From SZUA-309 sp965233675 (GTDB lineage: Bacteria > Pseudomonadota > Gammaproteobacteria > Pseudomonadales > Azotimanducaceae): a stretch of 64,000 bases of DNA. The position numbers and the translations under genes were made by a program. The notes beneath the pieces are model-generated. The model did not search any database. It was given only the letters and a program-made list of their open reading frames with translations, and was not told where the DNA came from. Positions 26,690 through 36,149 of the stretch are shown in pieces. The first letter of the stretch is position 1, and each line of letters begins with the position of its first letter. The stretch covers positions 1,426,001 to 1,490,000 of the forward strand of contig OZ247498.1 in the NCBI GenBank assembly GCA_965233675.1, given 5' to 3'.

Positions 26690-27904
26690 TTACAGTTCGA
26701 GCAGAATGCGTGCGGGATCCTCGATCATCCCTTTGATCGTCACCAGATAGCGAACGGCCTCCTGGCCGTCGATGAGACGGTGATCATAGGACAGCGCAAG
26801 ATACATCATCGGCCGTACTACAATCTCCCCATCCACCACCATGGGTCGCTCCTGGATCTTGTGCATGCCGAGAATGGCCGTCTGGGGCGGATTCAGGATG
26901 GGCGTGGACAGCAGCGAACCGAACACGCCACCGTTGGAAATCGTGAAGGTGCCGCCCGCCATGTCATCAAGGGAGAGCTTGTTGTCCCGCGCTTTCAGAC
27001 CGTATTCATTGATCTGATCTTCGATCTGGGCCAGCGAGAGTGCATCCGCATCCCGCACCACCGGCACGACGAGTCCCCGGTCCGTGCTCACGGCCACGCC
27101 GATGTCGTAGTAGCCGTGATAGATGATCTCATCACCATCAATGGAGGCATTCACTGCGGGGAACCGCTTCAGCGATTCCACCGCTGCACGCACGAAAAAC
27201 GACATGAAACCGAGTCGGGTGCCGTTATGGCGAGCCTGGAATTCTTCCTGATAGCGTTTGCGCATGGTCATGATCGGCTGCATGTCCACCTCGTTGAAGG
27301 TGGTGAGCATGGCCGCGTTCTGCTGGGCTTCCACCAGACGCTTCGCGATGCTTGCCCGCAGTCGGGTCATGGGCACCCGGCGCTCGACACGCTCACCGGC
27401 ACTTTCAACAGGCTCGTCTGCCGGGGCTCGAGGGGCATCTCCGGCGGATTCGGCGGAGGCAGCAGCCGGCGCCGTGTCAGCCTGTCCGGCAACGGCTCGC
27501 GCCACATCATCTTTCGTGATTCTGCCGTCTTTTCCGGTGCCGGCCAGGGTCTGCATGTCGATGCCTTGCTCATCCGCCAGCTTCCGGGCGGCGGGACTGG
27601 CACTGACCGCATCCGCGGCACCTGCTTCTTCCGCCGCAACCGGCTCCGGCGGCGCGCTCGGCAGTTCCACCTCACCCGCTTCGAAGCGGGCGATGAGTGC
27701 CTCGCTCTCGACGACTTCGCCTTCGTCCTTCAGGATCTCCGTCAGGGCGCCGTTGGCCGGGGCCACCACTTCCAGGACTACCTTGTCCGTCTCAATGTCC
27801 ACCAGAAGGTCATCACGGGAGACGGCCTCGCCAGGCCGTTTGTGCCAGACGGCTACGGTCCCCTCGCTGATTGATTCCGGAAAGGTGGGCGCTTTGATGT
27901 CCAT
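26690..27904 (-). CDS. sucB: 2-oxoglutarate dehydrogenase E2 (dihydrolipoyl succinyltransferase)
   Basis: A 404-residue E2. One N-terminal lipoyl domain has the lipoylated Lys41 in DIETDKVVLEV. An Ala/Pro/Glu linker, a peripheral-subunit-binding domain (SPAARKLADEQGIDMQTLAG) and the acyltransferase core with SYDHRLIDGQEAV (catalytic His) follow. It lies after sucA with a 138-base gap that holds a short tandem repeat and before lpd, in the expected operon order. Confidence 0.98.
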   Translation of the reverse strand: MDIKAPTFPESISEGTVAVWHKRPGEAVSRDDLLVDIETDKVVLEVVAPANGALTEILKDEGEVVESEALIARFEAGEVELPSAPPEPVAAEEAGAADAVSASPAARKLADEQGIDMQTLAGTGKDGRITKDDVARAVAGQADTAPAAASAESAGDAPRAPADEPVESAGERVERRVPMTRLRASIAKRLVEAQQNAAMLTTFNEVDMQPIMTMRKRYQEEFQARHNGTRLGFMSFFVRAAVESLKRFPAVNASIDGDEIIYHGYYDIGVAVSTDRGLVVPVVRDADALSLAQIEDQINEYGLKARDNKLSLDDMAGGTFTISNGGVFGSLLSTPILNPPQTAILGMHKIQERPMVVDGEIVVRPMMYLALSYDHRLIDGQEAVRYLVTIKGMIEDPARILLEL

Positions 27905-27934
27905 TCTTGCTGATCCTTTCTACCTGATCTCTAT

Positions 27935-28017
27935 GTTGCGTCTATTGGTTGCGTCTTTTAGTTGCGTCTTTTGGTCGCGTCTTTTGGTCGCGTCTTTGGC
28001 CGCGTCACGTTGCGTCG
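27935..28017 (-). repeat. Imperfect 13-base tandem repeat between sucA and sucB
   Basis: On the plus strand the unit GTTGCGTCTTTTG recurs as four near-exact 13-base copies (27935, 27948, 27961, 27974) followed by degenerate copies of 12, 10 and 9 bases. Next to it is a run of eight T (28019-28026). It fills most of the untranslated gap between sucA and sucB, and no gene is present there. On the transcript it reads as repeated CAAAAGACGCAAC-like units. Confidence 0.85.
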
Positions 28018-28042
28018 ATTTTTTTTAATATGGCCGTTTGAT

Positions 28043-30883
28043 TCAGCCGAACAAAGCGTCTTCCACGAGGCGCTGCTGCCTCAAGGTGTGTGCACCGGCA
28101 AATCCGCCCGCTGGTGCGGCAAAGGGGTCTCGTCCGGCATAGGCCAGGTAGAGAGAGTCATCATGCTTCAGTATCACCCGGCGCATGTGGTGCTGACTCG
28201 AATACCAGGCCCCCTGGTTCATGGGCTCTTCCTGGCACCAGACCACGTCCTTCAGGTTGGTATACGGCGCAATCACCTCCTCCAGGCGTTCTTCCGGGAA
28301 CGGGTAGAGCTGCTCCATGCGGACAATGGCAATGTTCTCACGCTCAGCCTCACGTCGTCGCTCGAGCAGATCGTAGTAGACCTTGCCACTGCAGAGGATC
28401 AGCCGATCCACCTTGTCCGGATCGAGTTCGTCAATCTCCGGCAGCACCGTCTCGAACGAGCCTTCGGCCAGATCCTCCAGGGTGGAAACCGCCAGCTTGT
28501 GCCGCAGCAGGCTTTTCGGCGTGAGCGCCACCAGCGGGATGCGTGCGGGGCGAATCGCCTGACGCCGGAGCATGTGATAGACCTGCGCCGGGGTCGTCGG
28601 GATACAGACCTGCATATTGTGCTGTGCACAGAGCTGCAGATAGCGCTCGAGACGGGCGGAGGAATGTTCCGGGCCAGCGCCTTCATACCCGTGTGGCAAC
28701 AGCATGGTCAGGCCGCACAGACGCAACCATTTGATGGCGCCGGAGGAGATGAACTGGTCGATCACCACCTGGGCGCCATTGGCGAAGTCACCAAACTGGG
28801 CTTCCCAGATCACCAGCGTCTTGGGGGCGGTCGTGGAATAGCCGTACTCAAAGGCGAGTACCGCTTCCTCCGAGAGCAGAGAGTCGTATATCTCGAACGT
28901 CCCGGTTTCGGACAGGGTCTGCAGCGGCACATGCCGCTCACCATCCTTCTGGTTGTACAGACAGGCATGGCGGTGCGAGAAGGTGCCGACCCCGACATCC
29001 TGTCCGGTCAGTCGCACCCCGTGGCCTTCGTCCAGCATCGTGGCGTAGGCCATGACTTCGGCAAAACCCCAGTTGATCGGCATGGCGCCTGCCGCCATTT
29101 TGTGCCGATCCTCAATGATCTTCTTCACCTGCCGCTGCAGCACGAAACCTTCTGGCATCTCCTCCAGCCGGGCGGCAATGGCGCGCAGTTGTTCCAGCGG
29201 CACGGTGGTATCTGCGGGTGTCGACCAGTCATGGCCGATGAAGTCGTCCCAGTTCACGAACAGGCTGGTATCCGGCTCGTGCACCAGTGAAAGTGCCACG
29301 TGACCGCCGTTGTCCAGCGCCTGCCGATACGTTTCCACCATGTCGTCGGCCTGACTGGTGGTTACCGACCCTTCGCTGACAAGCCGATCCACGTAGATCG
29401 CCCGGGTGGTCGGCAACGAACGGATCTTCTTGTACATCAGCGGCTGAGTCTTCATGGGCTCTTCCGCTTCGTTGTGTCCCCGCCGGCGATAGCAGACCAG
29501 ATCGATCACCACATCCTTTTTGAACTCCATGCGGTAGTCGGCGGCCAGTTGCGTCACGAAGATCACAGCCTCCGGATCGTCCGCGTTCACATGAAAGATC
29601 GGTGCCTGCACCATTTTGGCGACTTCGGTGCAGTATTCGGTGGATCGGGCGTCATCCTGCCGGTTGGTGGTGAAACCCACCTGATTGTTGATGATCACAT
29701 GGATGGTGCCGCCGGTCCGGTAGCCCCGGGTCTGAGACATCTGAAATGTCTCCATCACCACGCCCTGGCCAGCGAAGGCCGCATCACCGTGAACGTTGAT
29801 GGGCACCACGAGATCGCCGTTCAGGTCCTCCCGACGATCCTGACGGGCCCGGACAGAACCTTCCACAACCGGCGCCACAATCTCAAGATGTGATGGGTTG
29901 AACGCCAGGGCCAGATGCATCTCTCCGCCAGGCGTCATCACGTTGGTGGAGAAGCCCTGGTGATATTTCACATCACCCGTCTCTTCCGCATCCACTTCCG
30001 GCATCTTGCCGTCGAACTCGTCGAACAGGTCCAGGGGGTCTTTCCCCAGGATGTTCACCAGCACGTTCAGCCTGCCACGGTGGGCCATGCCGATCACGGT
30101 TTCGATCACGCCGTGGGACCCCAGCCGCTGCAGCAGTTCGTGCAGCATGGGGATGAAACTCTCGCCGCCTTCCAGACCGAACCGCTTGGTGCCCGGATAA
30201 CGGCCATGCAGGTATTTCTCCAACCCCTCCGCCGCCGTCAGGCGCTCCAGAATCGTCAGCTTCTGCGCATTCGAAAACACCGGGTGGGCCCGAACGCTCT
30301 CGATCCGCTGCTGCACCCAGAGCTGTTCGCGGGAATCGACAATGTGCATGTACTCGAAACCGATCGAACTCGAGTAGGTCTGTTCCAATGCGTTGACGAG
30401 GTCGGAAAGCTTCGCGGCACCGGCGCCATAGTGGAAGGTGCCGGTGTGATAAGTGTCTTCCAGGTCCGCTGGGGTGAGATGATGATAGGCCAGGTCGAGG
30501 ATGGGGGTCGGCGGCCGCTCCATCAGCCCGAGCGGGTCGATGTTTGCTTTCTTGTGCCCACGGTGCCGGTAGGCGGCAACCAGATCCTGCACGCGCATCT
30601 GCTTCTGCTCGTGGGCGTTCTGAACCAGGGTGCTTTCCCGTTCAGGGCGTGCTTTCAGTCGGTTCCGGCCGAGGCGCTCGAAATGCTGAATGACGGTCGA
30701 ATGGGGAACGTCGGATTTAACCGCGCCCGCCACGGTGGGCAGTTTTTCGAAGTACTCGCGCCATTCGGCGCCCACGCTGTTCGGATCCTCGAGAAAGGCC
30801 TCATACAGGGATTCGATATAGGCGACGTTGTTCCCCGCCATGTGGGAACTTTTCTGCATCCGTTCGAGGAATGATTCGGCCAT
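28043..30883 (-). CDS. sucA: 2-oxoglutarate dehydrogenase E1
   Basis: A 946-residue thiamine-diphosphate decarboxylase component of the oxoglutarate dehydrogenase complex. MAESFLERMQKSSHMAGNN begins the usual N-terminal arm. ThDP/active-site segments include IGMAHRGRLNVLVNILGK, GDAAFAGQGVVMET and the C-terminal EEPMNQGAWYSSQHHM. Length agrees with the family (about 930-950). It lies between sdhB (166-base gap) and sucB. Confidence 0.98.
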   Translation of the reverse strand: MAESFLERMQKSSHMAGNNVAYIESLYEAFLEDPNSVGAEWREYFEKLPTVAGAVKSDVPHSTVIQHFERLGRNRLKARPERESTLVQNAHEQKQMRVQDLVAAYRHRGHKKANIDPLGLMERPPTPILDLAYHHLTPADLEDTYHTGTFHYGAGAAKLSDLVNALEQTYSSSIGFEYMHIVDSREQLWVQQRIESVRAHPVFSNAQKLTILERLTAAEGLEKYLHGRYPGTKRFGLEGGESFIPMLHELLQRLGSHGVIETVIGMAHRGRLNVLVNILGKDPLDLFDEFDGKMPEVDAEETGDVKYHQGFSTNVMTPGGEMHLALAFNPSHLEIVAPVVEGSVRARQDRREDLNGDLVVPINVHGDAAFAGQGVVMETFQMSQTRGYRTGGTIHVIINNQVGFTTNRQDDARSTEYCTEVAKMVQAPIFHVNADDPEAVIFVTQLAADYRMEFKKDVVIDLVCYRRRGHNEAEEPMKTQPLMYKKIRSLPTTRAIYVDRLVSEGSVTTSQADDMVETYRQALDNGGHVALSLVHEPDTSLFVNWDDFIGHDWSTPADTTVPLEQLRAIAARLEEMPEGFVLQRQVKKIIEDRHKMAAGAMPINWGFAEVMAYATMLDEGHGVRLTGQDVGVGTFSHRHACLYNQKDGERHVPLQTLSETGTFEIYDSLLSEEAVLAFEYGYSTTAPKTLVIWEAQFGDFANGAQVVIDQFISSGAIKWLRLCGLTMLLPHGYEGAGPEHSSARLERYLQLCAQHNMQVCIPTTPAQVYHMLRRQAIRPARIPLVALTPKSLLRHKLAVSTLEDLAEGSFETVLPEIDELDPDKVDRLILCSGKVYYDLLERRREAERENIAIVRMEQLYPFPEERLEEVIAPYTNLKDVVWCQEEPMNQGAWYSSQHHMRRVILKHDDSLYLAYAGRDPFAAPAGGFAGAHTLRQQRLVEDALFG

Positions 30884-30982
30884 ATCCGTACTCTTGCCTG
30901 GGCTCAGCGCCAGGTGGTCGATTAACTTGGGTTACCCGGGGAGGTCCAGGCAGGTTCGCAGCAGTTCATTCCAGACCTATCG

Positions 30983-31015
30983 GCCGCCTTTCGCAATACT
31001 TTCAGCGCAGGCGGC
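30983..31015 (-). other. Inverted repeat in the sdhB-sucA gap
   Basis: GCCGCCT and AGGCGGC arms (seven pairs) with an inner CGC/GCG pairing form a hairpin in the 166-base untranslated gap. No T run follows on the minus strand, so a rho-independent terminator is unlikely. It may be an RNA processing or stability element separating sdh and suc expression. Confidence 0.45.
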
Positions 31016-31049
31016 TCTCTCAGCGACGACGGACGTGCGTCCACCCGGC

Positions 31050-31754
31050 TCAGGTGCCCTGCTGGAGCAGCAAAGTCCGGATCTTGCCGATTGCCCGGGT
31101 CGGGTTCAGCCCTTTCGGACAGACACTGACGCAGTTCATGATGCCCCGGCAGCGGAACACGCTGAAGGGATCGTCCAGATCCGCCAGCCGCTCGGCAGTC
31201 GCCGTATCCCGGCTATCGGCGATGAACCGGTAAGCCTGCAACAGCCCCGCGGGCCCGATGAACTTGTCCGGGTTCCACCAGAACGACGGACAGGCGGTGG
31301 AACAGCAGGCACAGAGGATACATTCGTAGAGACCGTCGAGCTCTTCCCGCTCCTCTGGAGACTGCAAGCGCTCCTGGGCGGGCGGCGGCTTATGGTTGAT
31401 CAGATAGGGCGTGATCTTTTCGTACTGCTGATAGAACTGGGTCATATCCACCACCAGATCCCGCACCACGGGCAGGCCCGGCAGCGGCCGCAGCACCAGT
31501 TTGCCCCGCTTCGCCACTTCGGAGACTGGCGTCATACAGGCCAGACCATTGCGACCATTCATGTTGATGCCGTCCGAACCGCAAACGCCTTCCCGGCATG
31601 AACGGCGGTAGGACAGGGACGGATCCTGCGCTTTCAGAAGCTCCAGCACATCGAGCACCATCAGATCTTTGCCTTCCGGCAGATCGATGCTCATATCGCG
31701 CAGCATAGGGACTTCGTCCACATCCGGGTTATATCGGTATACGCTAACCTGCAT
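31050..31754 (-). CDS. sdhB: Succinate dehydrogenase iron-sulfur subunit
   Basis: A 234-residue subunit with all three clusters. The 2Fe-2S site is SCREGVCGSDGINMNG with the following ACM. The 4Fe-4S site is CILCACCSTACP and the 3Fe-4S site is CRGIMNCVSVCPKGLNP. ATG 31754 (MQVSVYRYNP) gives the standard length (E. coli 238); the longer open frame from 31931 reads through the end of sdhA in another frame. It follows sdhA by 22 bases. Confidence 0.98.
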   Translation of the reverse strand: MQVSVYRYNPDVDEVPMLRDMSIDLPEGKDLMVLDVLELLKAQDPSLSYRRSCREGVCGSDGINMNGRNGLACMTPVSEVAKRGKLVLRPLPGLPVVRDLVVDMTQFYQQYEKITPYLINHKPPPAQERLQSPEEREELDGLYECILCACCSTACPSFWWNPDKFIGPAGLLQAYRFIADSRDTATAERLADLDDPFSVFRCRGIMNCVSVCPKGLNPTRAIGKIRTLLLQQGT

Positions 31755-31776
31755 TCGTCTGATCCATTCCTGAATT

Positions 31777-33549
31777 TTAGTATTTTCGTTCTTTCGGCTC
31801 GAAGGTCGGCACGGTTTCCGGGCTGAAATTGACGGCCCGTTTACCCACCCGCTTTTCGCCGGGGAAGTACATGCTGTGGCAGAGCCAGTTCTCGTCGTCG
31901 CGCACCTGGTAGTCGTCCCGGGCATGAGCACCCCGGCTTTCCTTGCGCTCTTCCGCGGCGATGGCCGTGCATTCGGCGACTTCCAGCAGATTATCCAGCT
32001 CCAGCGCCTCCATCCGGGCGGTGTTGAAGACTTCGCTCTTATCCGCCAGATGGGCGTTGCCGATCCGCTCCCGGAGGTCGGCGAGCTTCTGAATACCCGT
32101 CTTCATGTGCTCTTCTGTGCGGAATACACCGAAGCTCTCCTGCATGACGGTCTGCAGCTCTTTCTTCAGATCCGAGACACTCTCGCCGCCGCTGGATTCG
32201 TTCCAGCGGGCGAGCCGCGCCATCGCCTGCTCGAGATCGGACTCACTCGCTTCGCGATAGGACACGCCCTGACGCATCACCTGCTCGATATGCAGGCCGG
32301 CCGCGCGACCGAAGACGACCAGATCCAGCAGGCTGTTGCCGCCGAGCCGGTTGGCCCCATGCACGGATACGCAGGCTGCTTCGCCGGCAGCGTACAGCCC
32401 GTCGATCAGCACATCGTTGCCTTCGCCATCCTGCGCGATGGCCTGGCCGGAAACACCGGTGGGGATGCCACCCATCATGTAATGGCAGGTCGGCACCACG
32501 GGAATCGGATCTTTCACCGGATCCACGTGGGCAAAGGTCCGGGACAGTTCCAGGATTCCCGGCAGACGAGTGTTCAACACTTCCTCGCCCAGATGATCGA
32601 GCTTGAGGAAGACGTGATCGCCTTCCGGTCCGGCGCCCCGCCCTTCCAGCAGCTCCAGAATCATGGAGCGGGCGACCACATCCCGGCCGGCCAGGTCTTT
32701 CGCTGTGGGCGCATAGCGCTCCATGAAGCGCTCGCCATCCTTGTTGATCAGGTATCCGCCTTCGCCCCGGCAGCCTTCGGTGACGAGCACACCGGCACCG
32801 TGAATGCCGGTGGGGTGAAACTGCCACATTTCCGCGTCCTGGATAGGGAAACCGGCCCTGAGCGCCATCCCCGAGCCGTCACCCGTGCACATATGGGCAT
32901 TGGTGGTGCTGGCATAGATCCGCCCGGCTCCGCCGGTGGCCAGTACGGTGGCTTTCGAGTGGATGTACACCGTTTCGCCGGATTCCACGTCGATGGCAAT
33001 GAGCCCGACCACGGCCCCATCCTGGTTTTTCACCAGATCCACGGCGAACCATTCGTTCAGGAAGGTCGTATTGGCGCGCAGATTGGCCTGATAAAGGGTG
33101 TGCAGCAGCGTATGTCCGGTCCGGTCTGCAGCGGCACAGGTCCGGGCCGCCTGCCCCCCCTCACCGTAGTTCTTGGACTGACCGCCAAACGGCCGCTGAT
33201 AGATACGGCCGGATTCCGTCCGGGAAAAAGGCAGTCCCATGTGCTCGAGTTCGAAGACCGCCTGGGGGCCCTCGCTGCACATGTACTCGATGGCATTCTG
33301 GTCGCCGATGTAATCTGACCCCTTGACGGTGTCGTACATGTGCCAGCGCCAGTCATCATCGGGGTCATCGCTGGCGATCGCACAGGTGATGCCGCCCTGA
33401 GCGGAAACGGTGTGTGATCGGGTCGGGAAGACTTTGGTGATGACCGCCGTTCTCAGGCCCGACTGGGCCAGTTGCAGGGAGGCGCGCATGCCGGCGCCGC
33501 CGCCGCCAATGATCACTCCGTCAAAATCCATTCTGCGAATGTTCGCCAC
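31777..33549 (-). CDS. sdhA: Succinate dehydrogenase flavoprotein subunit
   Basis: A 590-residue flavoprotein oxidising succinate to fumarate. The dinucleotide fold is FDGVIIGGGGAGMRAS, the FAD-linked His lies in PTRSHTVSAQGGI, and the active-site segment HYMMGGIPT is conserved. The start is GTG (VANIRRMDFDG) with AAGGAG ten bases upstream; the next ATG at 33531 lacks such a site. It lies 48 bases after sdhD. The strong antisense open frame here is a codon-bias shadow. Confidence 0.98.
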   Translation of the reverse strand: MANIRRMDFDGVIIGGGGAGMRASLQLAQSGLRTAVITKVFPTRSHTVSAQGGITCAIASDDPDDDWRWHMYDTVKGSDYIGDQNAIEYMCSEGPQAVFELEHMGLPFSRTESGRIYQRPFGGQSKNYGEGGQAARTCAAADRTGHTLLHTLYQANLRANTTFLNEWFAVDLVKNQDGAVVGLIAIDVESGETVYIHSKATVLATGGAGRIYASTTNAHMCTGDGSGMALRAGFPIQDAEMWQFHPTGIHGAGVLVTEGCRGEGGYLINKDGERFMERYAPTAKDLAGRDVVARSMILELLEGRGAGPEGDHVFLKLDHLGEEVLNTRLPGILELSRTFAHVDPVKDPIPVVPTCHYMMGGIPTGVSGQAIAQDGEGNDVLIDGLYAAGEAACVSVHGANRLGGNSLLDLVVFGRAAGLHIEQVMRQGVSYREASESDLEQAMARLARWNESSGGESVSDLKKELQTVMQESFGVFRTEEHMKTGIQKLADLRERIGNAHLADKSEVFNTARMEALELDNLLEVAECTAIAAEERKESRGAHARDDYQVRDDENWLCHSMYFPGEKRVGKRAVNFSPETVPTFEPKERKY

Positions 33550-33597
33550 TTAACTTTTCTCCTTCAATGTAACCTGTGTGACCTGCTCGACAGGTGA

Positions 33598-33966
33598 CTA
33601 CAGGCTCCAGAACAACTGCAGCGCCCACACCACGTAGACGAAAAGAACGACCATGACGCCGCTTTGCCAGACCATGCGGAAAAACGTGTGGTGTCTGCCG
33701 AAGTAGTGCTCGCGGATATAGTCCGTGCCGACCGTCCACATACCGATCCAGGCATGGGCCGCGGTCGACAGCACCATGACGGTGTTGAACATCAGCATGG
33801 GTGTGGAGGCGAAATAGGCTTTCAGGGTCGCGTGATCCAGGTCCGGATTGGCCAGGAAGAAACCGACTATGCAGAAGGTATACAGCGTCAGCAGTACTGC
33901 CGAGACGCGCTGAATGAGGAAATCGGACAGGCCGCTGCGGGTGAGACTCGTTACGTTCGTTACCAT
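33598..33966 (-). CDS. sdhD: Succinate dehydrogenase membrane anchor subunit
   Basis: A 122-residue protein with three membrane helices (ILQRVSAVLLTLYTFCIV-like first helix, then MLMFNTVMVLSTAAHAWIGM and GVMVVLFVYVVWALQLFW). The motif AHAWIGMWTVGTDYI is typical of SdhD and includes heme/quinone-site residues. It overlaps the sdhC end by seven bases. Together with SdhC it binds heme b and ubiquinone. Confidence 0.95.
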   Translation of the reverse strand: MVTNVTSLTRSGLSDFLIQRVSAVLLTLYTFCIVGFFLANPDLDHATLKAYFASTPMLMFNTVMVLSTAAHAWIGMWTVGTDYIREHYFGRHHTFFRMVWQSGVMVVLFVYVVWALQLFWSL

Positions 33967-34343
33967 ATCCAGACTCCTGTCACGATGGCGAGCACCACGG
34001 TCAGGGCAACCACCGTATACGCTGAGAAGGTGGCGGCCTCCATCGTGTCACCGATGTGGAAATCCAGGAACAGATGCTTCACACCGGCCAGGATGTGGAA
34101 GATCAGCATGCTCAACACGCCCCAGAGCACCAGCTTGGCAAAGGGCGCATCCAGTATGGACTGGGCCTGGGCGAAACCGGCTTCAGATTCCAGGGCCAGG
34201 CTCAACAGCCAGAGCAGATAGCCGATCCCCAGAAACAGCAACACGCCCGTGATCCGGTGCGCAATGGAAGCGAGCGCCGGAAACGGAAAGGCGAAAGTGA
34301 AGGGAGATACCGATATGAATACCGGCCTTTCTTTGTTTTTCAT
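33960..34343 (-). CDS. sdhC: Succinate dehydrogenase cytochrome b556 subunit
   Basis: A 127-residue membrane subunit with three helices. RPVFISVSPFTFAFP and ALASIAHRITGVLLFLGIG match the SdhC N-terminal region (quinone-site Ser/Arg). HILAGVKHLFLDFHIG carries the heme-ligand His. Two nearby ATGs (34352 and 34343) are possible; 34343 gives MKNKERPVF, closest to known SdhC starts. A longer frame from 34427 runs back through the repeat-rich leader and is unlikely. First gene of the sdhCDAB-sucAB-lpd-sucCD operon. Confidence 0.95.
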   Translation of the reverse strand: MKNKERPVFISVSPFTFAFPFPALASIAHRITGVLLFLGIGYLLWLLSLALESEAGFAQAQSILDAPFAKLVLWGVLSMLIFHILAGVKHLFLDFHIGDTMEAATFSAYTVVALTVVLAIVTGVWIW

Positions 34344-34410
34344 TGTACTCATTCTATTCGCTGTACTCGTGATCTTTCTGCACGGAGATCCGTGGCAATA
34401 CCTGAACACC

Positions 34411-34450
34411 TTGCGGTCTTGCGACATTGCGACCTTGCGACCTTGCGGAT
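34411..34450. repeat. Five tandem 8-base repeats in the sdhC leader
   Basis: TTGCGGTC, TTGCGACA, TTGCGACC, TTGCGACC and TTGCGGAT follow one another without gaps, 60-70 bases upstream of the sdhC start. They may be a multi-site operator or simply a slippage product. The TTGCG core recurs in the sucA-sucB repeat of the same operon. Confidence 0.85.
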
Positions 34451-34651
34451 CCTCAACAGAAAGGCGTCAATTCGGCGTGACAGCCGCCGGGTGTCCCGCA
34501 GGCATCCGTGAAGATGCCCGGAATTTGAAACGTTCCGACTCGTAGCAGCGCTCGACAGGCGCTGCAAATCAGGCAGTCGACCAATTTTAAGCCCTCACCA
34601 CGCGGTATGTACAGGTGTTGCGGGCTTCTCACCTTGATGGGATCCCCTCAA

Positions 34652-34680
34652 TTGACAACCGTGACCGCCGTTTATACGCT
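34652..34680 (+). promoter_or_regulatory. Predicted sigma70 promoter of gltA
   Basis: A perfect TTGACA (34652-34657) is followed by TATACG after 15 bases or TACGCT after 17. It lies about 170 bases before the gltA start, leaving a long untranslated leader. Confidence 0.5.
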
Positions 34681-34846
34681 CCCGTGCTTCTGAAGACCCT
34701 TATCACCAGCTCGAAGCATCCGCCTCCGGTGCGGACCAGAATGACGCAAGACCTGAAAACAAGGTGCCCCGGACAGGATCCGGCACCCAGAACAAAAGGT
34801 ATGCGGGGTTTCGAGCGGATTGAATTTCATCCTTGCGGGAGGACAC

Positions 34847-36139
34847 ATGACAGATTCCACGGGCAAGAGCGCCCAACTGACAATCGATGGCAAGACGATC
34901 GACCTGCCGGTGCTGAGTGGCACCGAGGGCCCGGACGTCATCGATGTGGGCAAGCTCACATCCCAGGGCTATTTCACCCACGACCCGGGTTTCGTCTCCA
35001 CGGCTTCCTGTGAGTCTGAAATCACCTATATCGACGGCGGCGCCGGCGTTCTCCTGCATCGTGGCTATCCGATCGAGCAACTCGCGGAGCAATCCGACCA
35101 TCTGGAGCTGTGCTATCTCCTGCTGAACGGCGACCTGCCGAGCAGGGAAGAAAAGAGCCGGTTCGTGAACACCATCAAGCACCACACCATGGTGCACGAA
35201 CAGCTGGTGCAGCTGTTCCGGGGCTTCCGCCGGGACGCCCACCCGATGGCCATCATGTGTGGTGTCACGGGCGCCCTTTCCGCCTTCTATCACGACTCAC
35301 TCGACATCGACGACTTCCATCACCGGGTGGTCACCGCCCACCGGCTGATCGCGAAAATGCCGACCCTGGCCGCCATGAGCTACAAATACGCCCAGGGCCA
35401 ACCATTCATGTACCCGCGGAATGACCTCGACTACGCGGAAAATTTCCTGCACATGATGTTCGCCACCCCCTGTGCCGAGTATGAAGTCAATCCGGTGATC
35501 GCCAAGGCGATGGACCGGATCTTCCTGCTGCATGCGGACCATGAGCAGAACGCCTCCACCTCTACGGTCCGTCTGGCCGGCTCCACAGGCGCCAATCCCT
35601 TCGCCTGTATCGCAGCGGGTATCGCCGCCCTCTGGGGCCCTGCCCACGGTGGCGCCAACGAGGCTGTGCTGAACATGCTGGCCGAGATCGGCGATGAGAA
35701 AAACATCGACAAGTATGTGAAGAAGGCCAAGGACAAGGACGATCCTTTCCGGATCATGGGCTTCGGCCACCGGGTGTATAAGAACTATGACCCCCGGGCC
35801 AAGGTGATGCAGCAGACGTGTCACGAAGTGCTGGCCGAACTGGGCGTGGAAGACGATCCCATCCTGAAGATGGCTCAGCGTCTGGAGAAGATCGCCCTCG
35901 AAGATGACTACTTCGTCGAGAAGAAGCTCTATCCGAATGTGGATTTCTACTCCGGCATCATTCTCAAGGCCATCGGTATTCCCACCGAGATGTTCACCGT
36001 GATCTTCGCCACCGGACGCACACCGGGCTGGATCGCACACTGGAACGAGATGATCAGCGGTCCCTACAAGATCGGCCGTCCGCGGCAGCTCTATCGGGGC
36101 GCCACCAAGCGGGATTACGTCCCGGTCGACAAGCGCTGA
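34847..36139 (+). CDS. gltA: Citrate synthase
   Basis: A 430-residue type II (hexameric, NADH-sensitive type) citrate synthase condensing acetyl-CoA and oxaloacetate. The catalytic residues lie in LHADHEQNASTSTVRLAGS, MGFGHRVYKNYDPR and IFATGRTPGWIAHW. The ATG at 34847 (MTDSTGKSA) follows GGGAGGACAC, a strong ribosome site; the in-frame codon at 34820 lacks one. It is divergent from sdhCDAB-suc, the classic arrangement. A GC hairpin follows the stop. Confidence 0.98.
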   Translation: MTDSTGKSAQLTIDGKTIDLPVLSGTEGPDVIDVGKLTSQGYFTHDPGFVSTASCESEITYIDGGAGVLLHRGYPIEQLAEQSDHLELCYLLLNGDLPSREEKSRFVNTIKHHTMVHEQLVQLFRGFRRDAHPMAIMCGVTGALSAFYHDSLDIDDFHHRVVTAHRLIAKMPTLAAMSYKYAQGQPFMYPRNDLDYAENFLHMMFATPCAEYEVNPVIAKAMDRIFLLHADHEQNASTSTVRLAGSTGANPFACIAAGIAALWGPAHGGANEAVLNMLAEIGDEKNIDKYVKKAKDKDDPFRIMGFGHRVYKNYDPRAKVMQQTCHEVLAELGVEDDPILKMAQRLEKIALEDDYFVEKKLYPNVDFYSGIILKAIGIPTEMFTVIFATGRTPGWIAHWNEMISGPYKIGRPRQLYRGATKRDYVPVDKR

Positions 36140-36149
36140 TCAGCCCTGC

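Larger units (their letters stand above)
34353..34846. other. Divergent sdhC / gltA intergenic region
   Basis: Nearly 500 bases without a gene. It holds five tandem 8-base repeats next to sdhC and two small inverted repeats (GGCATC/GATGCC at 34501-34518; GCAGCGC/GCGCTGC at 34545-34565). A good sigma70 promoter points toward gltA, and the ribosome site of gltA (GGGAGG) lies at the right end. The sdh promoter must also be here, but I could not choose a convincing one. Confidence 0.7.

Noticed and set aside
31876..33318. 480-residue open frame opposite sdhA
   Set aside because: Codon-bias shadow of sdhA; same for the long plus-strand frames opposite sucA (27962-29290), lpdA (25085-26509) and the YeiH gene (49702-51003).
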